Positions 42,763 to 52,352 of a DNA stretch of 64,000 nucleotides are shown one piece after another; position 1 is the first letter of the stretch, and each line of letters begins with the position of its first letter. The stretch lies in NCBI RefSeq assembly GCF_041821065.1, contig NZ_JBGUAX010000002.1:1-64000 (forward strand), read 5' to 3'. Made by a program: the position numbers and the translations under genes. The notes under the pieces are model-generated. The model saw only the letters and a list, made by a program, of their open reading frames with translations. It did not search any database and was not told the DNA's origin. The stretch is from Egicoccus sp. AB-alg2 (GTDB taxonomy: Bacteria > Actinomycetota > Nitriliruptoria > Nitriliruptorales > Nitriliruptoraceae).

Positions 42763-43734
42763 TCAGGGAAGCTCGACCTCGAGATCGATCGGTTCCTCGC
42801 CGTCGCGGCGGCGGTCGACCGCGTAGGTGGAGCGACCCCGGCCCCGGGTCTTGGCGTAGCGCTTCATCTCCGTCGCGATCGTCACCACCTCGCCGACGTG
42901 GGCGTAGTCGCGGCGGGTGGTGGTCGCCACGCCGATCGACAGCGACAGCAACCCGTAGCGTTGCGGCACACCGCGGCGGTCGGGCACCTCGATGGAGCCG
43001 GCCGCGCGGTCGTCCGGGTCGTACAGGGTCGGGGCCAGCGCGTCGAAGTGTTCGCAGACGGCTTCGGCCACGGGTTCGGCGAGGTCGGGCGGCAGGATCA
43101 CCACGAAGTCGTCACCGCCGACGTGGCCGACGAAGGTGTCTTCGTCGCCGAGGTCGCGGGCCACGGTCCGCAGCAGGTCGCCCACGGCGCGCAAGGCCTC
43201 GTCGCCGCGCAGGAAGCCGTAGTGGTCGTTGAACGGTTTGAACTGGTCGAGGTCGACGTAGAGCAGCGCGAACGGCTCGTCACGCTCGAGTCGCTCGCCG
43301 AGCTCGGTGAGGATGCGTTCGTTGCCGGGCAGGCCGCTGAGCGGGTTCAGCGAGCGCTGCTGGTCGGCGCGGCGCAGCGCCGCCCGCACCCGTGCCAGCA
43401 GCACGTCCGTGTCGAACGGCTTGGTGATGTAGTCGTCCGCGCCCGCGTCCAGCCCCTGCAGGGTGTCCTCGCGCTGATCGCGGGCGGTCATCATCACGAC
43501 CGGCAGGTGGCTCGTGCGGGCGTCGTCGCGCAGGCGCCGCAGGGTCTGCATGCCGTCCAGGCGCGGCATCATGATGTCGAGCAGGACCAGGTCCGGGCCG
43601 CCGCCGCGCGCCCGCTCCAGGGCCTGGATGCCGTCGCCGGCCTCCAGCACCTCGAAACCCGCGAGGTCCAGCGTCAACGCCAGGAACGCGCGGATGTCGG
43701 CGTCGTCGTCGACGACCAGGACCCGCTGGGTCAC
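42763..43734 (-). CDS. Response regulator with GGDEF-like output (GGDDF)
   Basis: This 323-aa protein has an N-terminal receiver domain (phospho-Asp in LVLLDIMMPR, Lys in DDYITKPFD) and a C-terminal GGDEF domain (~150–305). The active-site loop reads HVGGDDFVVIL, with Asp in place of the conserved Glu, and no RxxD inhibitory site precedes it. Activity as a c-di-GMP cyclase is therefore uncertain. The gene overlaps the rpe stop as GTGA. No partner kinase is adjacent. Confidence 0.9.
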   Translation of the reverse strand: MTQRVLVVDDDADIRAFLALTLDLAGFEVLEAGDGIQALERARGGGPDLVLLDIMMPRLDGMQTLRRLRDDARTSHLPVVMMTARDQREDTLQGLDAGADDYITKPFDTDVLLARVRAALRRADQQRSLNPLSGLPGNERILTELGERLERDEPFALLYVDLDQFKPFNDHYGFLRGDEALRAVGDLLRTVARDLGDEDTFVGHVGGDDFVVILPPDLAEPVAEAVCEHFDALAPTLYDPDDRAAGSIEVPDRRGVPQRYGLLSLSIGVATTTRRDYAHVGEVVTIATEMKRYAKTRGRGRSTYAVDRRRDGEEPIDLEVELP

Positions 43735-44423
43735 GCAGCGCCCTCGCCGCCGGCCACCTCGAGCGCCGCGAACGCGGCCTCCAGCACTTGGCGCGCCGCC
43801 GCGGGCCGGTCGGGCTGGTCGAACACGGCCGAGCCGGCCACGAACGTGTCGGCGCCGGCCGCGGCCGTCCCGCCCACGGTCTTGGCGGAGATGCCCCCGT
43901 CGACCTGGATGCGGAAGTCGGCGCCGAGGTGCTGACGGGCACGGACCGCCTCGGCGATCTTGGGCAGGACCTCGGGCATGAACGCCTGCCCACCGAAGCC
44001 GGGCTGCACCGTCATGACGAGGAGCATGTCGACGTGCGGCAGCAGCTCCTCGACCAGCGACAGCGGCTGGTGGGGGCGCACCGCGACCCCGACCTGGCTG
44101 CCGGCGTCGCGCAGCAGCTCCACGAGCCCGAGCGGGTCGTCCTCCACCTCGGGGTGGAACGTGACCGAGTCGGCGCCCGCGGCCACGACCTGCGGCGCGT
44201 ACGTGCGCGGATCGGTGATCATGAGGTGGGCGTCGAGCAGCAGCGGCGTCGCCGCCCGCAGGCTCTTCACCACCGGCGGGCCGATCGTGAGGTTGGGCAC
44301 GTAGTGGGCGTCCATCACGTCGACGTGGATCATCGACACGGCCGGGGCGACGTCCGCGATCTCGTCGGCCAGACGCGCGAAGTCGGCCGACAGGATGGAC
44401 GGAGCGACACGCAGGTCATGCAC
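43731..44423 (-). CDS. rpe: Ribulose-phosphate 3-epimerase
   Basis: This 230-aa TIM-barrel enzyme interconverts ribulose-5-phosphate and xylulose-5-phosphate. Motifs are VAPSILSADFARL, HVDVMDAHYVPNLTIGP, VMTVQPGFGGQAFMPEVLPKI and VDGGISAKT. The GTG start (VHDLRVAPS) has AAAGGG 9 nt upstream; an upstream in-frame extension lacks conservation. A TACGCT promoter candidate lies at 44461–44466. Confidence 0.95.
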   Translation of the reverse strand: MHDLRVAPSILSADFARLADEIADVAPAVSMIHVDVMDAHYVPNLTIGPPVVKSLRAATPLLLDAHLMITDPRTYAPQVVAAGADSVTFHPEVEDDPLGLVELLRDAGSQVGVAVRPHQPLSLVEELLPHVDMLLVMTVQPGFGGQAFMPEVLPKIAEAVRARQHLGADFRIQVDGGISAKTVGGTAAAGADTFVAGSAVFDQPDRPAAARQVLEAAFAALEVAGGEGAA

Positions 44424-44460
44424 GGAACGGCCCTTTCTGGCCACGGCGAACGCTGACGGC

Positions 44461-44466
44461 AGCGTA
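44461..44466 (-). promoter_or_regulatory. Putative -10 (TACGCT) of rpe
   Basis: TACGCT lies 38 nt before the rpe GTG, giving a leader of about 32 nt in the 131-bp spacer after rsmB. Confidence 0.4.
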
Positions 44467-44554
44467 GCCGCGACGGTCATCCCACCATCGGCCGCCGAGG
44501 TGCCCCGCTCAAGCGTCTGCGGCGCGCCGCCCGAGCGTTCGGCCGACGCGTCGC

Positions 44555-45865
44555 TCAGGGGTCGGGCTGGTCACGACGTCGCCAGGTGGCGACGTACATC
44601 CCGTCCGTGTCGTCGGCGTCGGGCAGCAGCTGCCGCCGCTCCCCCGGCTCGAACCCACTGCCGTGGGCGTCGTCGAACCAGGCTGCGACCTGCTCGGTCT
44701 CCGCCGCCGTCCAGGTGCACACCGCGTAGGTCAGGGTGCCGCCGGCGGCGACGCGCTCCGCGGCGGCGTCGAGGAGGCGGCGCTGCACCCCGGCCAGCTC
44801 CGTGGCGTCGGCCGGCCGGCGCCGCCAGCGCACCTCGGGACGGCGGCGGCCGGTGCCCAGCCCGCTGCACGGCGCGTCGAGCAGGACCCGGTCGTAGCGC
44901 TCCTGGGCGGGCAGCGGCGGGCGGGTCGCGTCGCCGACGTGGACGTCGACGTCCACGCCCAGCCGGGCGGCCGCCTGCTCGACCAGCTTGGCGCGGTGGG
45001 GATGCAGCTCCACCGCAACGACCCGGCCGGCGGGACCGACGAGCGCGGCGAGGTGGGCGCTCTTGCCGCCCGGGCCGGCACACAGGTCCAGCACCCGTTC
45101 CCCCGGCCCGGCGCCGGTCGCCCGGGCCACCTGCATCGACGCCTCGTCCTGGACCGCGGCCCGGCCGTCGCGGACGGCGTCCAGCCGGCGCGGATCGGCG
45201 CCGGGCACCCGCACCGACTCGGGCAGGCTGCCGGGCCGGGCGTCCAGGCCGGCGTCGCGCAGCTCGGCGACCAGCGCGTCGCGGTCGCCGGTGGCGCGCA
45301 GCGTCACCCCCGGCGGCGCGTCGTCGGCCTCCAGGATCGCGCGGGTGCGCTCGAGCCCGTAGCGGTGCAGCAGGTCGCTGACGACCCACTCCGGGTGGGC
45401 GGTGGTCAGTGCGAGCGCGGTGACCGGCTCGGCGTCCGCGTCCGGCCACGGCAGGGTGTCGCGGCGACGATCGAGGTTGCGGAGCACGCCGTTGACGAAC
45501 CCGCCGGCGCCCTTGGCGCGGTTGCGGGGCACGACCTCCCGCGCCAGTGCGACGGAGGTGGACACGGCGGCGCGCGAGGGCACCGAAGTGCGCAGCAGTT
45601 GCAGTGCGCCCAGTCGCAGGATCCGCCGGAGCGCGGGCTCGACCGCGTCCAGCGGCCGTGTCAGCACCTGCTGCAGCGCCCAGTCCAGGGTGCCTTCCCA
45701 GCGCAGCGTGTCGTAGGCCAGGTGGGACGCGAACGCGCGGTCGCGGGCGGCGTCGAGCCGGTCGACCGCCGCCGGCACGGCGAGGTTGGCGTACGCGTCG
45801 TCCTCGTCGACGGCGGTCAGCGCCGCCAGCGCGGCGCGTCGGGCGGGCAGGCCGGCGTCGCTCAC
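44555..45865 (-). CDS. rsmB: 16S rRNA (cytosine-967-C5)-methyltransferase
   Basis: This 436-aa enzyme methylates 16S rRNA at C967. It has an N-terminal NusB-like domain (~1–140) and a Rossmann methyltransferase with LCAGPGGKSAHLAALV, LLDAPCSGLGTGRRRP and the catalytic Cys in TYAVCTWTAAE. The GTG start overlaps the fmt stop as GTGA. Confidence 0.94.
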   Translation of the reverse strand: MSDAGLPARRAALAALTAVDEDDAYANLAVPAAVDRLDAARDRAFASHLAYDTLRWEGTLDWALQQVLTRPLDAVEPALRRILRLGALQLLRTSVPSRAAVSTSVALAREVVPRNRAKGAGGFVNGVLRNLDRRRDTLPWPDADAEPVTALALTTAHPEWVVSDLLHRYGLERTRAILEADDAPPGVTLRATGDRDALVAELRDAGLDARPGSLPESVRVPGADPRRLDAVRDGRAAVQDEASMQVARATGAGPGERVLDLCAGPGGKSAHLAALVGPAGRVVAVELHPHRAKLVEQAAARLGVDVDVHVGDATRPPLPAQERYDRVLLDAPCSGLGTGRRRPEVRWRRRPADATELAGVQRRLLDAAAERVAAGGTLTYAVCTWTAAETEQVAAWFDDAHGSGFEPGERRQLLPDADDTDGMYVATWRRRDQPDP

Positions 45866-46791
45866 GAGGCGTACTCGCCGAGCCGTTCGCCCGGCTCGGG
45901 CCGGTAGCCGTTGGCGAACGCGACGCCGTCCATCGCGGCCTTGCCCTCCGGCTGCACGCGCCGCAGCAGCACGGCCCCGTCACCCGCGGCCACCTCGACA
46001 CCCTCGCCGGTGCGTGCGACGACGGTGCCCGGCTCGCCGGTCGTGTCCGTGGCGCGGGTGGCCAGCACCTTCAGGCGCCGGCCACGCCACGTGGTGTGGG
46101 CGCCGGGGGCCGGGTCGGCGCTGCGGACGAGGTCGACGACCGCGCGGGCCGGCGCCCGCCAGTCGATGCGCACGTCGTCCGGGGTGATCTTCGGCGCCAG
46201 CGTCGCACCCTCGGCGGGTTGGGCCACCGGCTCCTCGCCGGCGACCAGTCGCCGGATCGAGTCGACCAGCACGGGCGCGCCCAGCCGTGCCAGACGGGCG
46301 AGCAGGTCACCGGCGGACTCGTCGGGGTCGATGGGCACCACGACCCGGTCGAGGATCGGGCCGGTGTCCATGCCCTCGTCGAGCACGAAGGTCGTGATGC
46401 CGGTCCTCTCGTCGCCGGCCCGCAGGGCGTGCTGGACGGGAGCGGCGCCGCGCCAGCGTGGCAACAGGGAGAAGTGCAGGTTGACGAACCCGCGGCCTCC
46501 GGCCTCCAGGAACCGCTTGGGCAGCAGCGCGCCGTAGGCGACGACCGCGCAGGCGTCCACCTGCAGCGCGGCGAACTCGTCGAGCACCTCGCTCGGCTTG
46601 GCCGGCTGCCAGACCTCGAGCCCGTGGGCGAGCGCGGCCTGCTTCACCGGCGGCGCGACCGGAGTCCGCGAGCGGCCCTTCGGACGGTCGGGGTTGGTGA
46701 GGACCACGGCCACCTCGACGTCGCCGGCCGCGACGAGGGCATCGAGGGCGGGCACGGCCACCTCAGGGGTGCCGAGGAACGCGACACGCAC
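45862..46791 (-). CDS. fmt: Methionyl-tRNA formyltransferase
   Basis: This 309-aa enzyme formylates initiator Met-tRNA. Motifs VAFLGTPEVAVPAL, VVAYGALLPKR, NLHFSLLPRWRGAAPVQ (catalytic Asn/His) and GITTFVLDEGMDTGPIL are present. The GTG start has GGAGGAG upstream; a start 11 residues earlier is not supported. It lies 90 nt after def, pairing the formylation and deformylation enzymes. Confidence 0.95.
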   Translation of the reverse strand: MRVAFLGTPEVAVPALDALVAAGDVEVAVVLTNPDRPKGRSRTPVAPPVKQAALAHGLEVWQPAKPSEVLDEFAALQVDACAVVAYGALLPKRFLEAGGRGFVNLHFSLLPRWRGAAPVQHALRAGDERTGITTFVLDEGMDTGPILDRVVVPIDPDESAGDLLARLARLGAPVLVDSIRRLVAGEEPVAQPAEGATLAPKITPDDVRIDWRAPARAVVDLVRSADPAPGAHTTWRGRRLKVLATRATDTTGEPGTVVARTGEGVEVAAGDGAVLLRRVQPEGKAAMDGVAFANGYRPEPGERLGEYAS

Positions 46792-46881
46792 GGGGAGCTC
46801 CTCCGGGTCGGGGCAGCGGGGCACGGCGACGCGGGGCCCCGCGACCGCTGCGTCGAGGGGCGGCGCCGACCGCGCGGCGAA

Positions 46882-47454
46882 TCAGCGCGGGCGACGGCCG
46901 AGCAGCAGGCCGCCCGGCTTCGGCGGCGTCGGGTCGTCGAGCCCCTGCTCGATCCGGTAGTCCCGGATCCGGCGCAACGCCTCCTGCTTGTCGTGCTTGG
47001 CGAGGTGGTCGACGAACAGGATGCCGTTGAGGTGGTCCATCTCGTGCAACCAGATGCGGGCGAAGTAGCCCTCCAGTTGGACCTTCTGGTGGTCGCCGCC
47101 CAGGTCCTGGTAGCCGACCTCGATGCGTAGCGGCCGCTGCACGGGGTAGAACAGGCCGGGGAACGACAGACACCCCTCCTCGCCGTCCTGCAGGTCCTCC
47201 TCGGAGGCGTCGAGCAGGGTCGGGTTCACGACCGCACCACCCAGGTCGTCGCCATCCTCCTGCGGGACCTCCCAGGTGAACAGCCGCTTGAGCACGCCGA
47301 CCTGGTTCGCGGCCAGGCCGACGCCCTCGGCCGCGCGCATGGTGTCGAACATGTCGCCGGCCAGCTTGGCGAGGCGGCCGTCGAAGTCCTCGACCTCGTG
47401 AGCGCGCTGACGCAGCACGGGGTCCCCGAAGATACGGATCTCGAGCCTGCTCAC
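46882..47454 (-). CDS. def: Peptide deformylase
   Basis: This 190-aa metalloenzyme removes the formyl group from new proteins. The three motifs are GVGLAANQVG, EGCLSFPG and HEMDHLNG. The GTG start (VSRLEIRIFGDPVLR) is preceded by AGGAG; the ORF's upstream part is not conserved. A C-terminal extension is rich in Pro/Gly/Leu. It is placed between priA and fmt. Confidence 0.95.
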   Translation of the reverse strand: MSRLEIRIFGDPVLRQRAHEVEDFDGRLAKLAGDMFDTMRAAEGVGLAANQVGVLKRLFTWEVPQEDGDDLGGAVVNPTLLDASEEDLQDGEEGCLSFPGLFYPVQRPLRIEVGYQDLGGDHQKVQLEGYFARIWLHEMDHLNGILFVDHLAKHDKQEALRRIRDYRIEQGLDDPTPPKPGGLLLGRRPR

Positions 47455-47526
47455 GAGGTGCTCCTGGGACGTCGTCGTCGCGGCCAAGCGTACGCCAGCC
47501 CCGGTGGTCCGGGCGCCGCCTGCCGG

Positions 47527-49536
47527 TCACCAGGCGTCGACCGGATCCACGTCGAGGCGCACGTCGCGGTCGTCCGTGCTCCACGCCTCGCGCAGCGGCC
47601 GCAGCGCGGCCAGGGTCGCGGCCCGGTCGTCGACCTTCAGCAGCAGCTGCCATCGGCCGTCGACCGGGACCGGGCCGAGCAGGTCGTCCCCGGCGGGCAG
47701 CGCCGCGCGCAACGCCTCGAGGTCGCCGGTCGGGTCGGCGCCGAAGTCGAGCCGCAATGCGTGCGCGAGCGGCGGGAACCGCAGGGCGGCGCGCTGCTGG
47801 ACCTCGGCCCGCCAGAACGCGCCCGGGTCCCAGCCCGCCAGGGCCGCGATCGCGGGATGGTCGGGTTCGCGGGTCTGGGCGACGACCAGGCCGGGTGAGG
47901 TGCGGACGCGGCCGTGCACGGTCCATGCGGCGACGGTCATCGCCAGCCGCAGGGTGTCCTCGGCCGCGTCCAGCGACGGCCGCCGCAGGGAGCCGTCGAG
48001 GTCGGGCAGCACGACCGCGCCGACCGGACCCGGCGGACGGTCGAGCACCGACCCGCGGGTCATCACCAGCACGGCCGGCGGGTCCGGGGCCGGCTGGCCG
48101 TAGCCCTCCAGGACCGCCACCGGCACGTCGAATGCGCGCCGGAGCTCGGCCCCCAGCCGGGCGGCGCCGGCCGCCAAGGGTACGACGCGCCGCTCGCCGC
48201 AGGCGGGGCAGGCCGGCACGCGGGGCGCCTGCCACCCGCAGCCGTCGCACGACACCGACGCGCCGTGCAGGGCCAGCGACGACGCGCAAACCGGGCACGC
48301 GGTCCGCTCCCCGCAGCGTCCGCACACGAGGGCCCGACCCTCTCCGCGACGGCTGGCGAGCAGCACCCCGTAGCTGCCGGCCCGTACCGCTTCGCGCAGG
48401 GACCGCCAGGACGCCCGCGTCAGCCGAGCTCGTGGCTCGCCCTCACCGGTGTCGACCCGCACGCGCGGGCGGGCGTCGCGCTCGGCGTCCCGCGACGGCG
48501 TGACGGGCGCGACCCGCCGTTCCCGCAGCAGCCGCCAGGCGACCGCGCTGGGCACCGTGGCGACGGCCAGGCCGACCCCGCCGGCGCGGCGGGCCCGCTC
48601 CAGCACGACGTCGCGGGCATGGTGGCGGGGGCTGCGCCGCTCCTTGTAGGCCGGGTTGGCCTCGTCGAGCACCACGGCCAGCCCGAGCCGCTCCAGCGGC
48701 GTCCACACGGCGCCGCGCTCGCCGACGACCACCCGGGCGATCCCGCAGCGCGCCTCCAGCCAGCGGCGGTAGGCCACCCGCGGCGACGGCCCGCCCCGCA
48801 GGTCGACCGCCAGGTCTCCGGCGGCGGCCACCACGGCGTCCGCGACCGGCGAGGCCGGATCCGGCACGAGCACGAGCACGTCGCGGTCGCCGGCCAGACA
48901 CAGCTGCGCGAGTTCGGCCAGCCGGGCCGCGACGTCCTCGCCCGGCAGCGGCCGCCACAGGAACGAGCCGGCGCCGGCGGCCACGGCCGCCCGCAGCTCC
49001 GTGCCCGACTCGCCGTAGACCGCCCAGGCGGCGTCGACGTCGGCGGCCGGCGGCGGTGGGTCGGGGCGCGGACGGCGGGCCGTGCCGGGTGGGAACCAGC
49101 CGGCGTCGGCGGCACGCCGCTCGACGTCCACCGTGCGCGCCGGCAGGGCATGCCGGACCACGTCGGCCAGCGGCGCCCCGTACCGGTCGGCCGCCCACCG
49201 CAGCAGGCCCAGCTCGTCCGGTCGCACCCAGACGTGCTCGCCGAGCAGCCGTTTCAGCGGTCGCAACCGCGCGGGCGGCACCTCGCTGTGGTCGCCCACC
49301 TCGACGACCAGGCCGCGCACGGACCGGCCCGCGAACGCGACCTGCACCCGCTGGCCCGCCACCACCTCGACGTCGTCGGGAACGAGGTAGTCGAACGCGC
49401 GGTCGAGGTGGAACGGCTCCACCTCGACGACGACCCGGGCGATGCGCCGCGGCGGGCCGTCCGCTCCGAGCTGGTCCGGCTCCGGCCCGCGGGCTTCCGA
49501 ACGGGTCCGGTCCGGATCGTCCGGGCCCGGCGTCAC
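47527..49536 (-). CDS. priA: PriA-like primosomal protein (degenerate helicase motifs)
   Basis: This 669-aa protein is the actinobacterial PriA form. It keeps the N-terminal 3'-DNA-binding domain (ARVVVEVEPFHLDRAFDYLVP) and the zinc cluster (CGRCGERTACPVC … CDGCGW … CPACG), but the Walker A of SF2 helicases is absent and the DEAH-box position reads LDEANPAYK. Helicase activity is therefore unlikely, as noted for other actinobacterial PriA proteins. The start is uncertain; a GTG at 49536 is used, 14 nt after metK. Confidence 0.88.
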   Translation of the reverse strand: MTPGPDDPDRTRSEARGPEPDQLGADGPPRRIARVVVEVEPFHLDRAFDYLVPDDVEVVAGQRVQVAFAGRSVRGLVVEVGDHSEVPPARLRPLKRLLGEHVWVRPDELGLLRWAADRYGAPLADVVRHALPARTVDVERRAADAGWFPPGTARRPRPDPPPPAADVDAAWAVYGESGTELRAAVAAGAGSFLWRPLPGEDVAARLAELAQLCLAGDRDVLVLVPDPASPVADAVVAAAGDLAVDLRGGPSPRVAYRRWLEARCGIARVVVGERGAVWTPLERLGLAVVLDEANPAYKERRSPRHHARDVVLERARRAGGVGLAVATVPSAVAWRLLRERRVAPVTPSRDAERDARPRVRVDTGEGEPRARLTRASWRSLREAVRAGSYGVLLASRRGEGRALVCGRCGERTACPVCASSLALHGASVSCDGCGWQAPRVPACPACGERRVVPLAAGAARLGAELRRAFDVPVAVLEGYGQPAPDPPAVLVMTRGSVLDRPPGPVGAVVLPDLDGSLRRPSLDAAEDTLRLAMTVAAWTVHGRVRTSPGLVVAQTREPDHPAIAALAGWDPGAFWRAEVQQRAALRFPPLAHALRLDFGADPTGDLEALRAALPAGDDLLGPVPVDGRWQLLLKVDDRAATLAALRPLREAWSTDDRDVRLDVDPVDAW

Positions 49537-49549
49537 GACGCCGACGGCG

Positions 49550-50740
49550 TCACTGAACGGCGCGACGCAGCGCGTCGGCGCGGTCGGTGCGCTCCCAGGT
49601 GAACCGGTCGCCCTCGCGGCCGAAGTGGCCGTAGGCCGCGGTCTGGCGGTAGCCCGGCTTGCGCAGCTCCAGCGCGTCGGCGATGGCGGCGGGGCGCAGG
49701 TCGAAGACCTCGCGCACGCCGCGCAGGATCGCGTCGGGGTCGACCTGCTCGGTCCCGAAGGTCTCCAGGTTGAGCGACACCGGGGAGGCCACGCCGATCG
49801 CGTAGGCGACCTGCAGTTCGGCGCGCTTGGCGAGGCCGGCGGCGACGATGTTCTTGGCCACCCACCGCACCGCGTACGCCGCCGATCGGTCGACCTTCGA
49901 CGGGTCCTTGCCGGAGAACGCCCCACCGCCGTGTCTGGCCATGCCGCCGTAGGTGTCGACGATGATCTTGCGGCCCGTCAGGCCGGCGTCCGCCAGCGGA
50001 CCGCCCAGCTCGAACCGGCCGGTCGGGTTGACGTAGACCTTCACGTCCGATGTGTCGATGTCGTCGGGCAGCAGCGGCTGGATGACCTGTTCCTCGATGT
50101 CGGGCCGCAGCAGTGTCGACAGGTCGATCTCCGAGCGGTGCTGGGTGGAGATGACAACCGCCGTGATCGCCTTCGGCACCCCGTTCTCGTAGGCGACGGT
50201 GACCTGCGTCTTGCCGTCGGGACGCAGGTAGGGGATCTCGCCCGACTTGCGCACGTCCGACAGGCGGTGGGCCATCCGGTGCGCGAGGTAGATCGGCGTC
50301 GGCATCAACGAGGGGGTCTCGTCGGTGGCGTAGCCGAACATCATCCCCTGGTCGCCGGCGCCCTGCAGCGCGTAGGGGTCGGTGTCCTCGCCGGTGCGCG
50401 ACTCGAAGGCCGTGTCGACGCCCATCGCGATGTCGGGCGACTGCTCGTCGATGGCGACCGAAACCCCACAGGTGTTGCCGTCGAAGCCCATGTCGTGGTG
50501 GTCGTAGCCGATCGACAGGACCGTGTCGCGCACGACGCGGGGGATGTCCACGTAGGTCTCGGTGGAGATCTCGCCGGCGATGATGACCTGACCGGTCGTC
50601 ACCAGCGTCTCGCAGGCGACGCGCCCCTGCGGGTCCTCGGCCAGGATGGCGTCGAGGATGGCGTCCGAGATCTGGTCGGCCATCTTGTCCGGGTGCCCCT
50701 CGGTCACGGACTCGGACGTGAACAGGCTTCGACGCGACAC
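49550..50740 (-). CDS. metK: S-adenosylmethionine synthetase
   Basis: This 396-aa enzyme makes SAM from methionine and ATP. It contains [53 protein letters not shown], the family core. The GTG start has AGGAG 5 nt upstream. No SAM riboswitch was seen. TAGGCT at 50802–50807 may be its -10. Confidence 0.97.
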   Translation of the reverse strand: MSRRSLFTSESVTEGHPDKMADQISDAILDAILAEDPQGRVACETLVTTGQVIIAGEISTETYVDIPRVVRDTVLSIGYDHHDMGFDGNTCGVSVAIDEQSPDIAMGVDTAFESRTGEDTDPYALQGAGDQGMMFGYATDETPSLMPTPIYLAHRMAHRLSDVRKSGEIPYLRPDGKTQVTVAYENGVPKAITAVVISTQHRSEIDLSTLLRPDIEEQVIQPLLPDDIDTSDVKVYVNPTGRFELGGPLADAGLTGRKIIVDTYGGMARHGGGAFSGKDPSKVDRSAAYAVRWVAKNIVAAGLAKRAELQVAYAIGVASPVSLNLETFGTEQVDPDAILRGVREVFDLRPAAIADALELRKPGYRQTAAYGHFGREGDRFTWERTDRADALRRAVQ

Positions 50741-50801
50741 GGGTACTCCTGGCAGACGTGGACGTCCGGCACCTCACGGAGCGGGGCGCGGACGACGCGC
50801 C

Positions 50802-50807
50802 AGCCTA
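50802..50807 (-). promoter_or_regulatory. Putative -10 (TAGGCT) of metK
   Basis: TAGGCT lies about 62 nt before the metK GTG in the short spacer after coaBC. Confidence 0.4.
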
Positions 50808-50814
50808 GCGAGGA

Positions 50815-52038
50815 TCAGCCCTGGCGAAGTCGGGCCGCCACCTCGTCGAGGATCCGGTCGGCCACCATCGTCTTGGCCGCCAGCGCCACCTCGACCCGGC
50901 TGCCGTCGCGGCCGAGGATCACGACGCGGTTGGTGTCGACCCCGAAGCCGGCGTCGGCGGCACCGACGTCGTTGACGACGAGCAGATCGGCGTTCTTGCG
51001 GGCGAGCTTGTCGCGCCCGTAGGCCTCCACGTCGTCGGTCTCCGCGGCGAAACCGACGAGCAGGGCTCGCAGGCCTCCGCCGGCCTTGCGGGCACCGAGC
51101 TCCGCCAGGATGTCCGGGTTGGGCACCAGCTCCAGCCGCGGAGCCCCGGCCGCCTTCTTGAGCTTGGAGGCCGCCGCCTGCGCCGGGCGGAAGTCGGCCA
51201 CGGCCGCGGCCTTGACGACCACGTCGACCGCGTCGACCCGAGCCAGCACGGCGTCGCGCATCTCGAGCGCCGTGGTGACGTCGTGGCGTTCCACACCCGG
51301 CGGCGTCGCCAACGATGACGGCGCGGCGACGAGATCGACCTTGGCGCCGCGGGCGGCAGCCGCGGCCGCCACCGCGAAGCCCATCTTCCCGCTGGAGCGG
51401 TTGCCGAGGAAGCGCACGGGATCGATCGGCTCCCGGGTGCCGCCGGCGGTGACCAGCACCCGCCGGCCGGCGAGGTCGTCACGGCGACTGCGGGTGGCCT
51501 GGAGGTGGGCGACGATCCGGGCGTAGGCCTCGTCGGGTTCGACAAGCCGCCCGGCGCCGGCGTCGCCACCCATCAGCGGCCCGACCGCCGGGCCGAGCAC
51601 GTCGACGCCGCGCTCGCGCAGTACGGCCGCGTTGCGGCGCGTGGCCGCGTGCTCCCACATCTCGGTGTGCATCGCCGGTGCCACGACCAGCGGGCAGGTG
51701 GCGGCCAGCAGCGTCGTGGTCAGCAGATCGTCGGCATGGCCGCCGGCGAGCTTGGCCAGGACATTGGCGGTCGCCGGGTAGACGACGGCGACGTCGGCGG
51801 CGCGCCCCAGCGCGACGTGGGTCTCGTCAGGGATGTCCTGCCAGACCTCGTCACGCACGTGGCGGCCGGTGATGCCCTCGAACGTGGCGGCACCCACGAA
51901 GTGGCGGGCGCCACGGGTGAGCACCGGATCGACGGTGGCCCCGGCACCGACCAGCAGCCGTGCCAGGAGCGCGGCCTTGTACGCCGCGATGCCGCCGCTG
52001 ACGCCCAGCAGGATCCGGGCGCCGCGCAGATCGCTCAC
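50815..52038 (-). CDS. coaBC: Phosphopantothenoylcysteine decarboxylase/synthase (CoaBC)
   Basis: This 407-aa bifunctional coenzyme-A enzyme has an FMN-binding CoaC half (LLGVSGGIAAYKAA, PAMHTEMWEHAAT) and a CoaB half (VTAGGTREPIDPVRFLGNRSSGKMGFA, KAAAVADFRP, KLKK, NPDILAELG). The GTG start follows rpoZ after 44 nt. Operon order rpoZ–coaBC–metK is typical of the phylum. Confidence 0.95.
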   Translation of the reverse strand: MSDLRGARILLGVSGGIAAYKAALLARLLVGAGATVDPVLTRGARHFVGAATFEGITGRHVRDEVWQDIPDETHVALGRAADVAVVYPATANVLAKLAGGHADDLLTTTLLAATCPLVVAPAMHTEMWEHAATRRNAAVLRERGVDVLGPAVGPLMGGDAGAGRLVEPDEAYARIVAHLQATRSRRDDLAGRRVLVTAGGTREPIDPVRFLGNRSSGKMGFAVAAAAAARGAKVDLVAAPSSLATPPGVERHDVTTALEMRDAVLARVDAVDVVVKAAAVADFRPAQAAASKLKKAAGAPRLELVPNPDILAELGARKAGGGLRALLVGFAAETDDVEAYGRDKLARKNADLLVVNDVGAADAGFGVDTNRVVILGRDGSRVEVALAAKTMVADRILDEVAARLRQG

Positions 52039-52082
52039 GTGCGTGCTCCCGACTCGGGCCGCGGCGGCGTGCCGCCGCAAGG

Positions 52083-52352
52083 TCAGGCCTGTTCGTCGCC
52101 CTCGATGAACGCGAGCGGGTCGGTGCCGTCCCCGGCCGACTCGACGCCTTCGATCTTCGCCTGCGAGATCTCCTCGAGCGCGATCGACAGCGGCTTGTTC
52201 GACGCGGTTTGGACCAGCGGCGGGACGTACTGGCCGAGGCCCTCGCCGAGCTGCGCGTAGTAGCCGTTGATCTCGCGGGCGCGCTTGGCCGCGAGGTGCA
52301 CCAGGTGGAACTTCGAGTCCACCTTGTCCATCAGGTCGTCGATGCGAGCGAT
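52083..52352 (-). CDS. rpoZ: RNA polymerase omega subunit (apparent ATC start)
   Basis: This 89-aa subunit helps assemble RNA polymerase. The residues [28 protein letters not shown] match ω N-termini with Met replaced by the codon ATC at 52350–52352. A clear GGAGGT is 6 nt upstream, and the resulting length is normal. The only standard in-frame start is a GTG 54 nt earlier (52406), which would add an unconserved 18 residues, put the SD inside the coding region and has no SD of its own. The transcript probably starts from TAGCCT at 52445–52450. Confidence 0.85.
   Translation of the reverse strand: MARIDDLMDKVDSKFHLVHLAAKRAREINGYYAQLGEGLGQYVPPLVQTASNKPLSIALEEISQAKIEGVESAGDGTDPLAFIEGDEQA

Noticed and set aside
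50741-50814. SAM riboswitch before metK
   Set aside because: The spacer is too short and lacks the conserved junction motifs.
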